Shown here piece by piece: positions 38,201-45,069 of a DNA stretch of 64,000 nt. This stretch comes from Galaxea fascicularis (lineage: Eukaryota; Cnidaria; Anthozoa; Scleractinia; Euphylliidae). Position 1 is the first letter of the stretch, and each line of letters begins with the position of its first letter. A program made the position numbers and the translations under genes. The DNA is taken from assembly GCA_948470475.1 (NCBI GenBank), contig OX419340.1:13741351-13805350 (forward strand), written 5' to 3'. Under the pieces are notes generated by a model that was not told the origin of the DNA, searched no databases, and saw nothing but the letters and a program-made list of their open reading frames with translations.

Positions 38201-41200
38201 CCCGACGCCGTAAGTTAATTCTTCACCTGGGTACCCTAGTGAATATAGATTCTCCAAGGAACAATCTACCTCTCCCCCACCCCCTAATAACACCCGTTTT
38301 GCACGCCGGAAATTTCCGATAAGTCCTGAAATCCTCGGCGTGGTCTCGGCAAAATTCACAACGCGTCACTTAAAACAATAGGGCCATTGTTTAAATCTTA
38401 ATGGGTGAATTTAGGCCGGAACAATAGACCATTTCTTGATACGAGAAGATGAATATTCAAGCAGTCTCGGAAAGATTCAAGTCTGTGCGATGTTTCTTGC
38501 GGGAGATATTCGAAGAAGTGTTTTACTCAAATTTATAAAGCTTCGTATGAAGACGCCATGTTTGTGTCCCTCTGAGGGGCACAAATATGGCGGCCGGAAG
38601 CAAACAAAAACATGTGTCATCGACTTTTTCTAGCCTGTACCTGTCTTTTAAAGGCTCATAAACATCTATATGAGTACTTATTCAAGTATTGTTCAGACTG
38701 CGAAATCTCAGCGGATAAGTCACTTATTTAACCTATACATGACAGCATTGTCGGCCGCCAGTTTAATATCGTGTCACTTAAAAGCTTAGAAATTCAACCT
38801 TACTTTATCACAAGACAAAATAACCTTATCAAACTAAAAATTTCTTAAAGGATAAGTCTTTAACTGTTTTAATAACTAAGTAAACTAAAATCTCAAAAGG
38901 ATTTTATTTCCTATTTTTTTTAATTTTGATGGCGTCATGTGAAAACTGAGAAAAGGCCCATGTGCAGTAGGTGACAGTGATTTCGAAACATCAGAAGAAA
39001 AGCTCTTTCCCTGCTTCCTTTTTGCATCAAGTAAAATACTAATTGACCATAGAGTAGTGTTCTAATCTCCTGCTATATGCATACTGCATACTGTACAATA
39101 GTTTACTTTTAAATTAGGTGAGATTGAGGAGTCCAAGAGACTGATGCATTGGTTATCACGGGCTATGAGTTTCCTAAACTCTGTTTTGAAAAAAAATTAA
39201 CCATTATGATTGTAACCCTAAACACCGTGCAAGAATAGCAAGTCTTGAACTCGTCTACAGAATCTTCAGAAAGCTTAGGAAATCACTGTGAAACAACACG
39301 ATCATTTCAAACCTAACTGTTTGAAATGATCGTGATGTTTTTCTCTAGGTATTTTATCTTTGGCCAATAAGCACATTGTGAGGACATACCCCAAAGGCTC
39401 AAGAGTGGACTCATCAAACTACAACACCCAGACGATGTGGAATGCTGGTATTCAGATGGTAGCCATCAACTTTCAAAAACCAGGTAACTTGACTTCAGTG
39501 AAAAAGTTAGTGTTGCAAGAGTGTGGTGAGTACTATAAAGCAAAAATCCTTACATGGTATACTGCTGACATGACAAGTAGATTCATTTGAATGGTCTCAC
39601 TGCAGGGTTTTTTCAATCAATCAGTTATTCATCCGTCCATCCATACATCCATCCACCCATCCATCCATCCATCCATCGATCCACCCATCCACCCATCCAT
39701 CCATCCACCCATCCATCCATCCACCCATCCATCCATCCATCCATCCACCCACCCATCCATCCATCCATCCATCCACCCACCCATCCATCCACCCATCCAT
39801 CCATCCATAAATCCACCCACCCACCCATCCATCCATCCATCAACCCAGCCATCCACCCACCCATCCATCCATCCACCCATCCATCCACCCACCCATCCAT
39901 CCATCCACCCATCCATCCATTCACCCATCCATCCATTTATCCACCCATCCATCCATCCATCCACCCACCCATCCATCCATCCATCCATTCACCCATCCAT
40001 CCATCCACCCATCCATCCATCTATCCATCCACCCACCCATCCATCCATCCATCCACCCATCCATCCATCCACCCACCCACCCACCCATCCATCCATCTAT
40101 CCATTCCTCCATCCACCCATCCACCCATCCATCCACCCACCCAACCATCCATCCACCCATCCATCCATGCATCCACTCACCCACCCACCCACCCATCCAT
40201 CCATTTATCCACCCATCCATCCAGCCACCCATCCTTCCAGCCACCCATCCATCCACCCACCCACCCATCCATCCATCCATCCATCCATCCATCCAATCCC
40301 ATCAATCCATCCATCAATCAATCCAATCCAATCCAATCAATTAATCAATCAATCAGTCAATCAGTTAGTGAGTCAGTCGATCGTTTATGCTTCCGTGCTA
40401 AAAAGCTCGTTCCACGTCAACTGGGAACTGCGTTCCCTACTCCTATCTATAAGCGTGTGTTCGTCTGCACCCCCTTCAAGTTTTTGAGTGTGGATGTGAA
40501 TGAGGCATCTAATGGCCTGTTAGGCTCACGAATAAATGAAGGATCCAAACAATGACTCAATTCTAAAAACCGCAGACCAATGAGCCAAACAATGGATAGG
40601 TGCGCAAGTTATGGGAATGAAGGAAAAGGTCAACCGCTGAAAAGGGAAAAAACGCCTTGACGAAAACCAAATATTCAATCTTTAAAACGGCGCTTAAAGG
40701 CTATGACTACTGTCTGCAATAGTGGCAACAAGTTATAGAAGGAAGGGGAATAGAGATCTGCTGCCGTCCGATTAGCTCACTTGTAAAAGCTCCGCGGATT
40801 GCTGAGCGGAAGGCCGTGGGCTCAAATGGAAAGCGAACCACGAACCAGGATTATAAAATGACTGATCAAACTAGCCGTTCATTTCAGATGATCGTGTTAT
40901 TGGGTAGTGACGTTGCAAATGGTAATTCCGTTTAGCCGCGAAATTTAGCTCTCATGTAGACATTCTGTGCAGTAGGGGTCTTTACAGGACCAAACCATGT
41001 AAACCAGTTGGCTGTGTATTTTGTTGCCGCAGATTTGGGCATGCATCTAAATCAAGGAAAATTCAGGAAGAATGGAGGATGCGGGTACATTCTTAAACCA
41101 GAATCACTGAGAAACAGAGGTAAGGATAATAATTATGTAATATGACTTGATTTGAAATCATTACTCTGACTCGTATTGGTTGCATTTGTTCTCGACAGAT

Positions 41201-44200
41201 AGGTCGCACTATCACCCAATGATAAAGGAGAGTCCTAAGGATGGAAAATCCTGTTACTTCACCATAGAGGTACGGTTTGTTATTAAATAGCCTACATAAC
41301 AGCCGTTTATTTAGTCGAGAGCATGGCGCAGAGCGAGAGAGAGAGAGAGGAAAATGATTTAAGTGGGTTGAAAGGTTCCACTGATTTACATTAGTAGTGG
41401 TTTTCATTTGAGCATCGATTGTTAATTATGTTTGCTTTGATTATGCTTTCCTTTGCTCTGTGATTGGCCAGCAAATCTCCCGCCACTTTCTTAACCAATG
41501 AGAAGCAAAACCAAAATCAATCGCGACTTGCACGCGCTTATTTTCCCGCGCTTGGCGCTGGCTAAATGGAATTGTTCTTCATTCTGATTGGCTCATCGCA
41601 TTGTGTCGGTCTGTTGTGATTGACTGGAGTAATTGCTTTGGTTTGGTTTTATGGCATTTAATTGAAAACTTCTCTAAACCATGGTTAAAGACTGTCGGGA
41701 AATGGGAGCTCTGTCTGTTCCCAACCGAGAACAGTTGTTGTTGTACAGTTGTTGAACAGCTGTTGTACTGGTGACCTTTCCCTTGAACAACATGAAACTT
41801 CCGAAACAAGGACTTAACTCCCAGTTATCATTCCATTGAACTGCTGGTTCGAAGAGTTCTTGTTCGCATTTACGACGCAGTAATAGCGCTAGTGAAGTCA
41901 ATTTGAGGCATAGCTTTGTTATTTTTTTCACGCTGTTCTGGGCACCCAAAATTGCCATGCTACTGTGACAAATTTTTAAGTACTCGTTTTCGCCATTCAA
42001 AGTAGTCATCACTAACCATTCCAAACTCGTTTGGCAGGGAACATGCGTATTAAGAAGTAAATAATTATGATATTCCAGGTGTTATCAGGGCAATATTTGC
42101 ATGGCGATGAAGGCTCTCAGCTTCCTATTCGTGTTGATATAGAGACCGTTGGTGTGCCAGAAGACTGCGCTACTGTCAATACCGAGGTTGGTTAACAGAA
42201 CTAAGCCATCAAGGATCACCGAATCAAATACAATTTATTGTGTTTTTAAACTTTTTATCTGCGTATGTTTGGTCTTTTTACGAATAAAAACTAACATGGC
42301 ATGTTGTTTTCCTTCTGTGATAGATTTTCTAGTGTACTTCTAATTTAATATAATTTCAGTATATGGGGCATGCGTTTACTCTTTGAAGTGTTTAGTAGGA
42401 AGGTTCGAAGTATGCCGGGTCCCCTTCAGTCTCTAAAGTAACGATACAACTTTCCAAGCAGCCCTTTTACGCCATTTGTATAGGTAATCGCATCATTTCG
42501 AGTGCAATTTGGAATAAATAAGCACGAGTAATTTTTTTCAAAGACCAACAAAATTTGTGCGATTTGTGGTCTTTGAAAAAATTTACAAGTGCTTGTTTAT
42601 TCCAAGTTGCACGAGAAAAATCATGTGATTACTTATTAAGGTGGCTCAAAACAGTTTCCAGCACTTTCCAAGACGTAGATTTTGATGGGTCATTATTACC
42701 ACTCTTTATCAGTTGATGCTATAATCATGGTATCAAAAAACTGCCCAATCATTGGTAAATACGTTGGTATTATTTTTGTGACACTATAGGTTACCATAGC
42801 AACACTATGACCTGCTAAAAACACCCTTAATTTCAGCTTTAAGCGCTTATATTTCAAAAACGGCACGGTGAAATTTTTTCTTATTATAGAATTTTGATAA
42901 GCAGGATGAGATGCAACTTTTCGCCAAGTTTAAATGAATTTCGTACATGGAGTTCAGAGCCACCTTAAATTTTAAAAATTTAAGGTGGCTCTGAACCCCA
43001 AGTACAGAATTTGTTTAAACTTTGCCAAACGTTGCATCTCATCCTGCTTATCAAAATTCTGTAATAAGAAAAAATGTCACCGTGCCGTTTTTAAAATATA
43101 AGCGCTTAAAGCTGAAATTACGGGTGTTTTTAGCAGGTCACAGTGTTGCTATGGTGATCTATAGTGTCACGAAAATAATACCAACGTATTCACCAATGAT
43201 TGGGCAGTTTTTTAATACCATAATTGTAACATCAACTGATAAAGAGTGGCATTAATGACGCATCAAAATCTACGTCTAGGAAAGTGCTGGGAACTGTTTT
43301 GAGCCACCTTAATAATACACTTGAAAAAATATATTATAAAGCCTCAGCCCATACATTGACTACTGAGGTACGCAGAAGGCATTGCCCTCGATCTTCCGAA
43401 ACTTGGAGAAGCTTCTAAAATATCCGGTGATCTTCGGAGATCGATCTTCGGAAGGTTTCGTGCAATCTTCGGATTTCTTCGGAAGGTGTCGCACAATCTT
43501 CGCTGGTCTTCGACATGCGTTGGATGGCCTCCAGCAGTCTCTTCGTTTTAACTTCGGAAATCTTTGTAAATTTGCACTGTGTTAAACGTTTCTGTGTTAA
43601 CTAAAAGTGCACTCCGTTTTAGCCATTCAGAACTGAGAAATTTTTTCAAGTGTATTATTAGTAGAGTAAACATCAAGGACTAGCCAATGAATCTCAGTTA
43701 ATCTCAACTGTTAAATTTCTCTGACTTATTTCTAATATTCGTAAGCGAACATACCTATAGAATTTTAATTACTGTGAATTCTTGACGATGTTACGACGTC
43801 ATTTATGATCAATACGAGAACGAACACCTAAAGAACTGGCGTCAGTACTATAATTCCTTGAGCGAGCAATTGCAAAGTTGAATGTGTGATCGCATTTCCC
43901 GCGTTCATCTTTCTCTCGTTGCAGCCTACCATGGACAAGCTAAACCCACAGTTTAAGAATGCCAAGCAACTTTTTAAGATCATCATGCCGGAACTTGTAA
44001 GTGTTGTACCACGAGAAAGCTATGGTTAAAGTGCCTGTCTTATACCATGCCAAAATGAGTAACACATAGCACAATACAGTCAGTGCAGTACACGGTTGGA
44101 AGTTTCCGTTGTAATACTGATGAATATACAATGGATGTCCCACGTTCTTGTTAGCTGTATATTCTATGCCATGGTACATAAGAGTAGACTCTCTCAAAGA

Positions 44201-45069
44201 CTTCGTCGCTCACCGCATAAGTTGCTCGTACAAGTCGACTTGGCAGCAAGTCTAAAAACAGCGTAGTATCTTGTTTACAAGCCTCGCGATCCTGTAAAAA
44301 CAGAAGAGAATCGTACACACGCAAGTGCTCAGCTTATCGATATCAAAGTTATTTGGTCATTTTTGGATAGCTGTTTCTAATATTCGTGATATTTTTAACT
44401 CTTTTCAGTGCCTTGTTTACTTCAAAGTTCATCTGCTCAATAGAAACAAAAGCAGGCTTCTTAGGCTGCTTTTCCAGGAGGTCATTTCTTTGGACAGTCT
44501 ACGACCAGGTTGGTCATAGTTCTCAGATGCGTATTTCTATCATGAGAGAAGAACTAAGTAGAGATACAGGAAGCTGGTCTGCCAATAGTACCATGCCACT
44601 TCCTAATGCATGGCAAATTCATGGTACTGTGACGGGTATGCGAGAAGTGCATGCTTCGCCAAAAAGTAAAGGCTCTGGTGATAAAGAAAGATGCTACTGG
44701 TAGCCTGTATTCGGGCCGATAGCTTAGAATGCAGTTCAATTCTATCGCAATACAATATTTCTTTTGAAGGGGCATTTAGTTAGCGTGGCAGGTGATCTGT
44801 GACCGACATATACGTTAACTTCCACACCGCGCACTGTTACACAAACTGGAGTAGTCTCAGGAACGCATGGACTTGTTTCCACGCTCATTTAAGCACCGCT
44901 CTATCATGAATTTGTTTTTCTTATAGGAATCCATTACATTCCGTTACGCAGCGTGACCGGTGTTGAGATAACGCACAGTGGTCTGTTTGTACGTATCAAG
45001 CTTCAGGACTTTGAACCTGCTTCTTGTTTCGTGAAGGGTACCTCGAGAGAGAGACTTCTGACATTTTAG
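4207..45069 (+). CDS. Phosphoinositide-specific phospholipase C, delta-type layout with an extra N-terminal PH domain, 29 coding exons
   Basis: Hydrolyses PIP2 to diacylglycerol and IP3 at membranes. Coding exons: 4207-4404, 8342-8504, 10951-11051, 12427-12516, 12962-13016, 13528-13644, 15110-15183, 16283-16356, 16932-17022, 17563-17661, 18204-18296, 19561-19703, 20481-20538, 21426-21582, 22195-22268, 22876-22947, 23205-23354, 24274-24327, 24572-24631, 25375-25452, 26405-26434, 27038-27182, 39349-39483, 41033-41119, 41199-41269, 42079-42186, 43925-43996, 44409-44508, 44927-45069. They total 2892 nt (963 aa) with all phases matching. Catalytic motifs [31 protein letters not shown] and ILLKGK are intact, so activity is expected. 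The weakest junction is the acceptor at 12427. One donor (18296) appears to be GC. No long C-terminal tail is present, unlike PLC-beta or eta. Confidence 0.9.
4482..5316. mobile_element. 835-bp non-autonomous DNA transposon flanked by TTAA
   Basis: Both ends have AGACCCATGCCGGACCAATA followed by TGCTTTGCGCGCGTC, about 35 bp, in inverted orientation (4482 onward and ending at 5316). Each is bordered by TTAA (4478-4481 and 5317-5320). A TTAA target site is typical of piggyBac and Kolobok elements. There is no transposase. It is located just after PLC exon 1. Confidence 0.75.
5675..6650. mobile_element. Large foldback repeat with ~300-bp diverged arms
   Basis: Sequence at about 5697-5990 recurs in reverse complement at about 6335-6645. 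Matching blocks include 'gttgaattttagcgatttg' versus 'caaatcactgaaatctgcc', 'gacaagggtggaaaactcga' versus 'tcgagctttccacccttgtc', and the 'acccaagggtcacacagttt' region. It is inside PLC intron 1. No protein is encoded. Confidence 0.55.
6889..7580 (+). pseudogene. Penelope-like element 3' fragment (GIY-YIG endonuclease end)
   Basis: One frame, broken by a TAG near 7084, reads a cysteine cluster ([11 protein letters not shown]), then [12 protein letters not shown]...[16 protein letters not shown], which fits a decayed GIY-YIG domain. It ends with [20 protein letters not shown] and a stop at 7375-7377, the usual Penelope C-terminus. A block at 7537-7576 (TGATGCCTTCGAGCAATGAA) looks like the remnant of the hammerhead motif these elements carry. 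It is dead and 5'-truncated. Confidence 0.7.
8042..8159. repeat. Short inverted repeat with purine/pyrimidine-rich centre
   Basis: GCACAGGAAAT at 8042 is matched by ATTTCCTGTGC ending near 8159. The interior has GGGGAAGGGGAGGAAGGG facing CCCTCCTCCCCTCCCCC. It is probably a small MITE immediately upstream of PLC exon 2. Confidence 0.4.
8889..9540. repeat. Dispersed repeat family, copy 1
   Basis: About 650 bp containing GTGCGATGTTTCGTGCGGGA, CTCTGAGGAGCACAAATATG and TCGGCCGCCAGTTTAATATT. The same order of blocks occurs at 38,435-38,955, and the left part recurs at 28,364-28,436. No ORF. It lies in PLC intron 2. Confidence 0.6.
9541..10950. other. Rest of PLC intron 2, no feature recognised
   Basis: AT-rich intron sequence. 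I found no exon, RNA gene or convincing repeat, apart from a pyrimidine-rich tract at about 10,320-10,370. Confidence 0.4.
10951..15183 (+). CDS. PLC exons 3-7: linker and canonical PLC-type PH domain
   Basis: Exons 10951-11051 (linker, [16 protein letters not shown]), 12427-12516 ([18 protein letters not shown]), 12962-13016 ([15 protein letters not shown]), 13528-13644 ([15 protein letters not shown]) and 15110-15183 (FEKWSSA). The pattern '[14 protein letters not shown]...[14 protein letters not shown]...sFSLmF' matches the PH domain that precedes the EF hands in animal PLC enzymes, where it binds membrane phosphoinositides. The start of exon 4 is uncertain: the better-looking acceptor at 12416 breaks phase, and the one before 12427 keeps it. 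Confidence 0.78.
11717..12068. repeat. Inverted-repeat element in a PLC intron
   Basis: AATAGGGCTATTTAT near 11,717 pairs with ATAAATGGCCCTAAT ending near 12,068. The 'aataagacg' blocks also recur inverted inside. MITE-like, non-coding. Confidence 0.45.
14175..14455 (-). repeat. tRNA-derived SINE
   Basis: On the minus strand the 5' end reads GATGGCGCAGTGGTGAGAGC, which matches a pol III A box (TGGCGCAGTGG). About 35 nt later GGGTTCGATTTT is a slightly decayed B box. The body after it (GTTTTTCTCCAGGTACTCTG) is shared by invertebrate SINEs. It is too degenerate and too long to be a functional tRNA. Confidence 0.7.
14519..14663. mobile_element. MITE family A, copy 1
   Basis: It begins GGCTTTTAGCCAGATGG and ends TCTGGCTAAAACC in inverted orientation, with a central segment shared with 18,852-18,992. 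About 145 bp, non-coding. Confidence 0.6.
14677..15053. mobile_element. Foldback family B, copy 1 (377 bp)
   Basis: Long, almost complete hairpin. CTATTGGCCGTTCTGAAATT at the left is matched by the reverse complement at the right end, and the arms continue through AAGTAATCGATAAATTG to a centre containing CCCCCAAAACC / GGTTTTGGGGG. A second, right-truncated copy lies at 27,515-27,900. Confidence 0.75.
15473..15656. mobile_element. Small inverted-repeat element
   Basis: TGAAGGGCTGAGAGTATAAC at about 15,476 pairs with GGTTTAATGCTCTCAGCCCT ending near 15,655. A nested pair (AAAACATTGTCCAGT / ACTGGACAATGTTTT) lies inside. Non-coding MITE. Confidence 0.6.
16283..19703 (+). CDS. PLC exons 8-12: EF-hand region
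   Basis: Exons 16283-16356, 16932-17022, 17563-17661, 18204-18296 and 19561-19703 encode the helical region between PH2 and the X box. Characteristic pieces are [31 protein letters not shown] and the final helix with [14 protein letters not shown]. The calcium-binding loops look degenerate, as in most PLCs where the EF lobes are structural. The frame needed for exon 19561 requires the previous exon to end at 18296, immediately before GCCAGT, so this intron would use a GC donor. Confidence 0.75.
18559..18757. mobile_element. MITE with TGTGGTTCCAnAAAATnTCC-type ends
   Basis: The left end is TGTGGTTCCATAAAATCCCC; the right end is GGATATTTTCTGG after a G-run. The same 'ggatattttctggnaccacac' end occurs at 7,995-8,030 and 11,578-11,602, with weaker forms near 23,800, so this family is scattered through the PLC introns. 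Confidence 0.5.
18852..18992. mobile_element. MITE family A, copy 2
   Basis: GGTTTTAGCCAGACATTGG at the left and CACCTGGCTAAAAGCC at the right, opposite in orientation to the copy at 14,519. An internal GGCCGTCCAAAAGACGGCC hairpin is present. Confidence 0.6.
19010..19194. mobile_element. Tc1/mariner (pogo-type) MITE
   Basis: It starts TACAGTGGAACCCCGCC and ends GAGTTTCACTGTA, the common pogo-like termini with TA at each border. About 185 bp, no ORF. Confidence 0.6.
20112..20310. mobile_element. MITE with 17-bp inverted ends
   Basis: TAAGCCTGGTTCACACT at 20,112 and AGTGTGAACCAGGCCTTA at the right end. Internal segments also pair (CGACATAACG / CGTTATGTCG). It lies about 170 bp upstream of PLC exon 20481. 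Confidence 0.7.
20481..23354 (+). CDS. PLC exons 13-17: catalytic X box
   Basis: Exons 20481-20538 ([11 protein letters not shown]), 21426-21582, 22195-22268, 22876-22947 and 23205-23354 form the N-terminal half of the TIM barrel. Visible active-site elements are the first catalytic His and Asn in [12 protein letters not shown], the calcium ligands Glu and Asp in LELDCWDG, the second His in [11 protein letters not shown], the Glu in LVLSLENHC, and the two lysines of ILLKGK that bind substrate phosphates. Nothing needed for catalysis seems missing. Confidence 0.92.
24047..24117 (+). repeat. Imperfect (GAT)n trinucleotide repeat
   Basis: About 70 bp of GATGATGAT with GAG and GAC interruptions, in the intron before linker exon 24274. 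Confidence 0.8.
24274..26434 (+). CDS. PLC exons 18-21: X-Y linker
   Basis: Four short phase-0 exons (54, 60, 78 and 30 nt at 24274, 24572, 25375 and 26405) encode a polar, serine-rich linker, for example [16 protein letters not shown]. In PLC enzymes this segment covers the active site and is autoinhibitory. All four are multiples of three with phase 0 at both ends, so each could be skipped without a frameshift. This allows alternative linker lengths, which is inference. Confidence 0.7.
25676..25987. mobile_element. 312-bp MITE with long inverted ends
   Basis: GTCTCCTTCGCAGCCGTTAT at the left is matched by ATAACGGCTGCGAAGGAGAC at the right. The arms continue inwards through the ACGCAACGCTC / GAGCGTTGCGT and CCACTAACGGCTG / CAGCCGTTAGTGG blocks. 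Non-coding. Confidence 0.75.
26850..27005. repeat. Dispersed repeat family C, copy 1
   Basis: Contains ACCAATCAGTCAGAAGCG, GGTTGGCTCATTGCGCTGTG and GTCTGTTGTGATCGGACG. A related copy with the same block order lies at 41,440-41,685. It ends about 30 bp before PLC exon 27038. Confidence 0.5.
27038..41119 (+). CDS. PLC exons 22-24: catalytic Y box, split by a 12.2-kb intron
   Basis: Exon 27038-27182 begins the Y box ([18 protein letters not shown]). Exon 39349-39483 carries [20 protein letters not shown] and [11 protein letters not shown]. Exon 41033-41119 carries [13 protein letters not shown]. These are hallmark Y-box blocks completing the barrel. The first two exons join in phase 1 across an intron of 12,166 bp that holds a tandem array and two other genes. 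The second intron holds the TCCA array. Confidence 0.92.
27515..27900. mobile_element. Foldback family B, copy 2 (right arm shortened)
   Basis: Shares GGCCGTTCCGAAATTCAAAA, AAGTAATCGATAAATTGACA and CACATGAAAGATAAC with the copy at 14,677. The final part of the right arm is missing. Confidence 0.7.
28364..28436. repeat. Dispersed repeat family, partial copy 2
   Basis: Short segment matching the left part of the 8,889-9,540 repeat (CAGTTTTCAC, AAACCATT, AATAAAGTCAAGAATCAAAG). Confidence 0.45.
28482..28513. repeat. Perfect hairpin
   Basis: ATCGTTTTTGACC, a 6-nt loop, then GGTCAAAAACGAT. Inside the large PLC intron; function unknown. Confidence 0.6.
28909..30576. repeat. Tandem array of five 320-360-bp units
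   Basis: Units start at AGTTCTCGnGCTTTTAACnG at 28909, 29259, 29621, 29940 and 30259, giving lengths of 350, 362, 319, 319 and about 318 bp. Units 3-5 are nearly identical. Units 1-2 keep a roughly 40-bp segment (around AAATAAATTGTGTTCTTTAT) that later units lack. Each contains CGATTGAAAAAGTC and CCGACCGCATTGCCGG. The array ends about 360 bp before the ATG of the nested gene at 30936. There is no coding sense. Confidence 0.92.
30936..34822 (+). CDS. Nested 10-exon gene, uncharacterised cnidarian family resembling DDE transposases (607 aa)
   Basis: Exons 30936-31301, 31694-31957, 32209-32440, 32805-32916, 33069-33184, 33422-33597, 33734-33869, 34078-34184, 34286-34307, 34530-34822. All are GT-AG and the phases close to 607 codons without a stop. 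The N-terminus has a coiled coil (about residues 28-75, [20 protein letters not shown]). Next come an acidic stretch, [40 protein letters not shown], the cysteine motif [18 protein letters not shown], and near the end [15 protein letters not shown] recognise the order (DG; GDWKFLA; CIWC; VVxDxLHxFLR; TPYIH; xxxEKxN) from a widespread uncharacterised cnidarian family. A D-D-E nuclease core is inference. It lies inside the PLC intron on the same strand. I saw no inverted ends, so it may be a host gene. Confidence 0.75.
35632..35902 (+). CDS. Small spliced ORF of unknown nature
   Basis: ATG 35632 opens 53 codons ([20 protein letters not shown] near the start) ending at a GT donor after 35790. 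An AG acceptor at 35863 leads to 13 further codons and TAA at 35902, 65 aa in all. It converges on the chromodomain gene. I do not recognise it, and it may not be real. Confidence 0.25.
36004..36019 (-). promoter_or_regulatory. Histone-type 3' stem-loop after the chromodomain gene
   Basis: Minus strand reads GGCTCCTTTAGGAGCC: a 6-bp stem and 4-nt loop flanked by AAAAC and ACCA. It matches the histone mRNA stem-loop consensus (GGCYYUHHUHARRGCC) at 14 of 16 positions, and the two differences are a compensated C-G pair. It starts 24 nt after the stop codon. A purine-rich AAAAAGAAAG follows about 9 nt later, like a histone downstream element. AATAAA overlaps the region too, so ordinary polyadenylation remains possible. 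Confidence 0.5.
36044..36913 (-). CDS. Chromodomain protein, three exons, 221 aa
   Basis: Minus-strand exons 36913-36748, 36648-36196 and 36090-36044, all GT-AG. Lengths 166, 453 and 47 nt close to 222 codons including TGA. Exon 1 encodes a chromodomain: [20 protein letters not shown], then [18 protein letters not shown], with the expected aromatic residues (Y5, W26, Y29 and W36) for binding methylated lysine. The rest (for example [29 protein letters not shown]) I do not recognise. The end is acidic-serine (SSSSDEE). It sits inside the PLC intron, antisense. There is no integrase or RT part, so it is not an obvious retroelement chromodomain. A nuclear chromatin role is inferred. Confidence 0.8.
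37228..37965. repeat. Pair of diverged direct repeats
   Basis: About 37,228-37,490 (AAGTGCCGCCTACGCAGAGT, GGTGTGAGTTAAAAAGGT, AGTAAAATGCCGGCTTTCAA) recurs at about 37,690-37,965 with the same block order. They are separated by about 450 bp. Non-coding, in the large PLC intron. Confidence 0.65.
38435..38955. repeat. Dispersed repeat family, copy 3
   Basis: Same order of blocks as 8,889-9,540: AGAAGATGAATATT, GTGCGATGTTTC, CTCTGAGGGGCACAAATATG, TCGGCCGCCAGTTTAATAT. Diverged, non-coding. Confidence 0.65.
39296..39334. repeat. Hairpin just upstream of PLC exon 23
   Basis: CACGATCATTTCAAAC, a short loop, then GTTTGAAATGATCGTG. It ends 14 nt before the acceptor at 39348. A related half-site (CATTTCAGATGATCGTG) is at about 40,879. 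It could affect splicing of the neighbouring exon; this is inference. Confidence 0.6.
39612..40375. repeat. Long (TCCA)n/(CCCA)n array flanked by (TCAA)n
   Basis: About 680 bp of 4-bp units, mostly ATCC with frequent CCAC variants, bounded on both sides by TCAATCAATCA tracts (39,612 and 40,300-40,370). All six frames stay open as His-Pro-Ser-Ile or Trp-Met-Asp-Gly repeats, which is a property of the repeat and not evidence of a gene. It is in the PLC intron after exon 23. Confidence 0.95.
40762..40840 (+). repeat. Degenerate tRNA-like SINE head
   Basis: GATTAGCTCACTTGTAAAAGC resembles a tRNA 5' half with A box; the later GGCCGTGGGCTCAAAT resembles a B box. Too decayed for a functional tRNA, and probably a SINE remnant. 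Confidence 0.4.
41199..45069 (+). CDS. PLC exons 25-29: C2 domain and stop codon
   Basis: Exons 41199-41269, 42079-42186 ([20 protein letters not shown]), 43925-43996 ([19 protein letters not shown]), 44409-44508 ([20 protein letters not shown]) and 44927-45069 ([20 protein letters not shown] then FVRIKLQDF). This is the terminal C2 fold of PLC, with the typical 'Y..IPL' strand near its end. The gene stops at TAG 45067-45069 about 19 residues after the fold. Two donors in this part are GTTGGT. Confidence 0.85.
41440..41685. repeat. Dispersed repeat family C, copy 2
   Basis: Contains ACCAATGAGAAGC, TGATTGGCTCATCGCATTGT and GTCTGTTGTGATTGACTGG, matching 26,850-27,005 in order. Confidence 0.5.
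42483..42638. repeat. 155-bp palindrome
   Basis: GTAATCGCATCATTTCGAGT at the left and its approximate reverse complement at the right. The centre pairs TTTCAAAGACCA with TGGTCTTTGAAA. It directly abuts the larger palindrome at 42,641. Confidence 0.7.
42641..43310. mobile_element. 670-bp near-perfect palindrome (foldback element)
   Basis: Two arms of about 330 bp. The left begins AAGGTGGCTCAAAACAGTTT; the right ends with AAACTGTTTTGAGCCACCTT. They meet at ATTTTAAAAATTTAAGGTGG near 42,970. Mismatches are few. Flanking bases are ATT/AAT. No ORF. It lies in the PLC intron between C2 exons 42079 and 43925. Confidence 0.85.

Noticed and set aside
39587..40555. Long open frames of 298-322 codons rich in His-Pro-Ser-Ile, and antisense Trp-Met-Asp-Gly frames
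   Set aside because: They are the translation of a 4-bp repeat, open in all frames, with no start context or domain.
42483..43310. Palindrome as an origin of replication
   Set aside because: No supporting motif; its structure fits a foldback transposable element.
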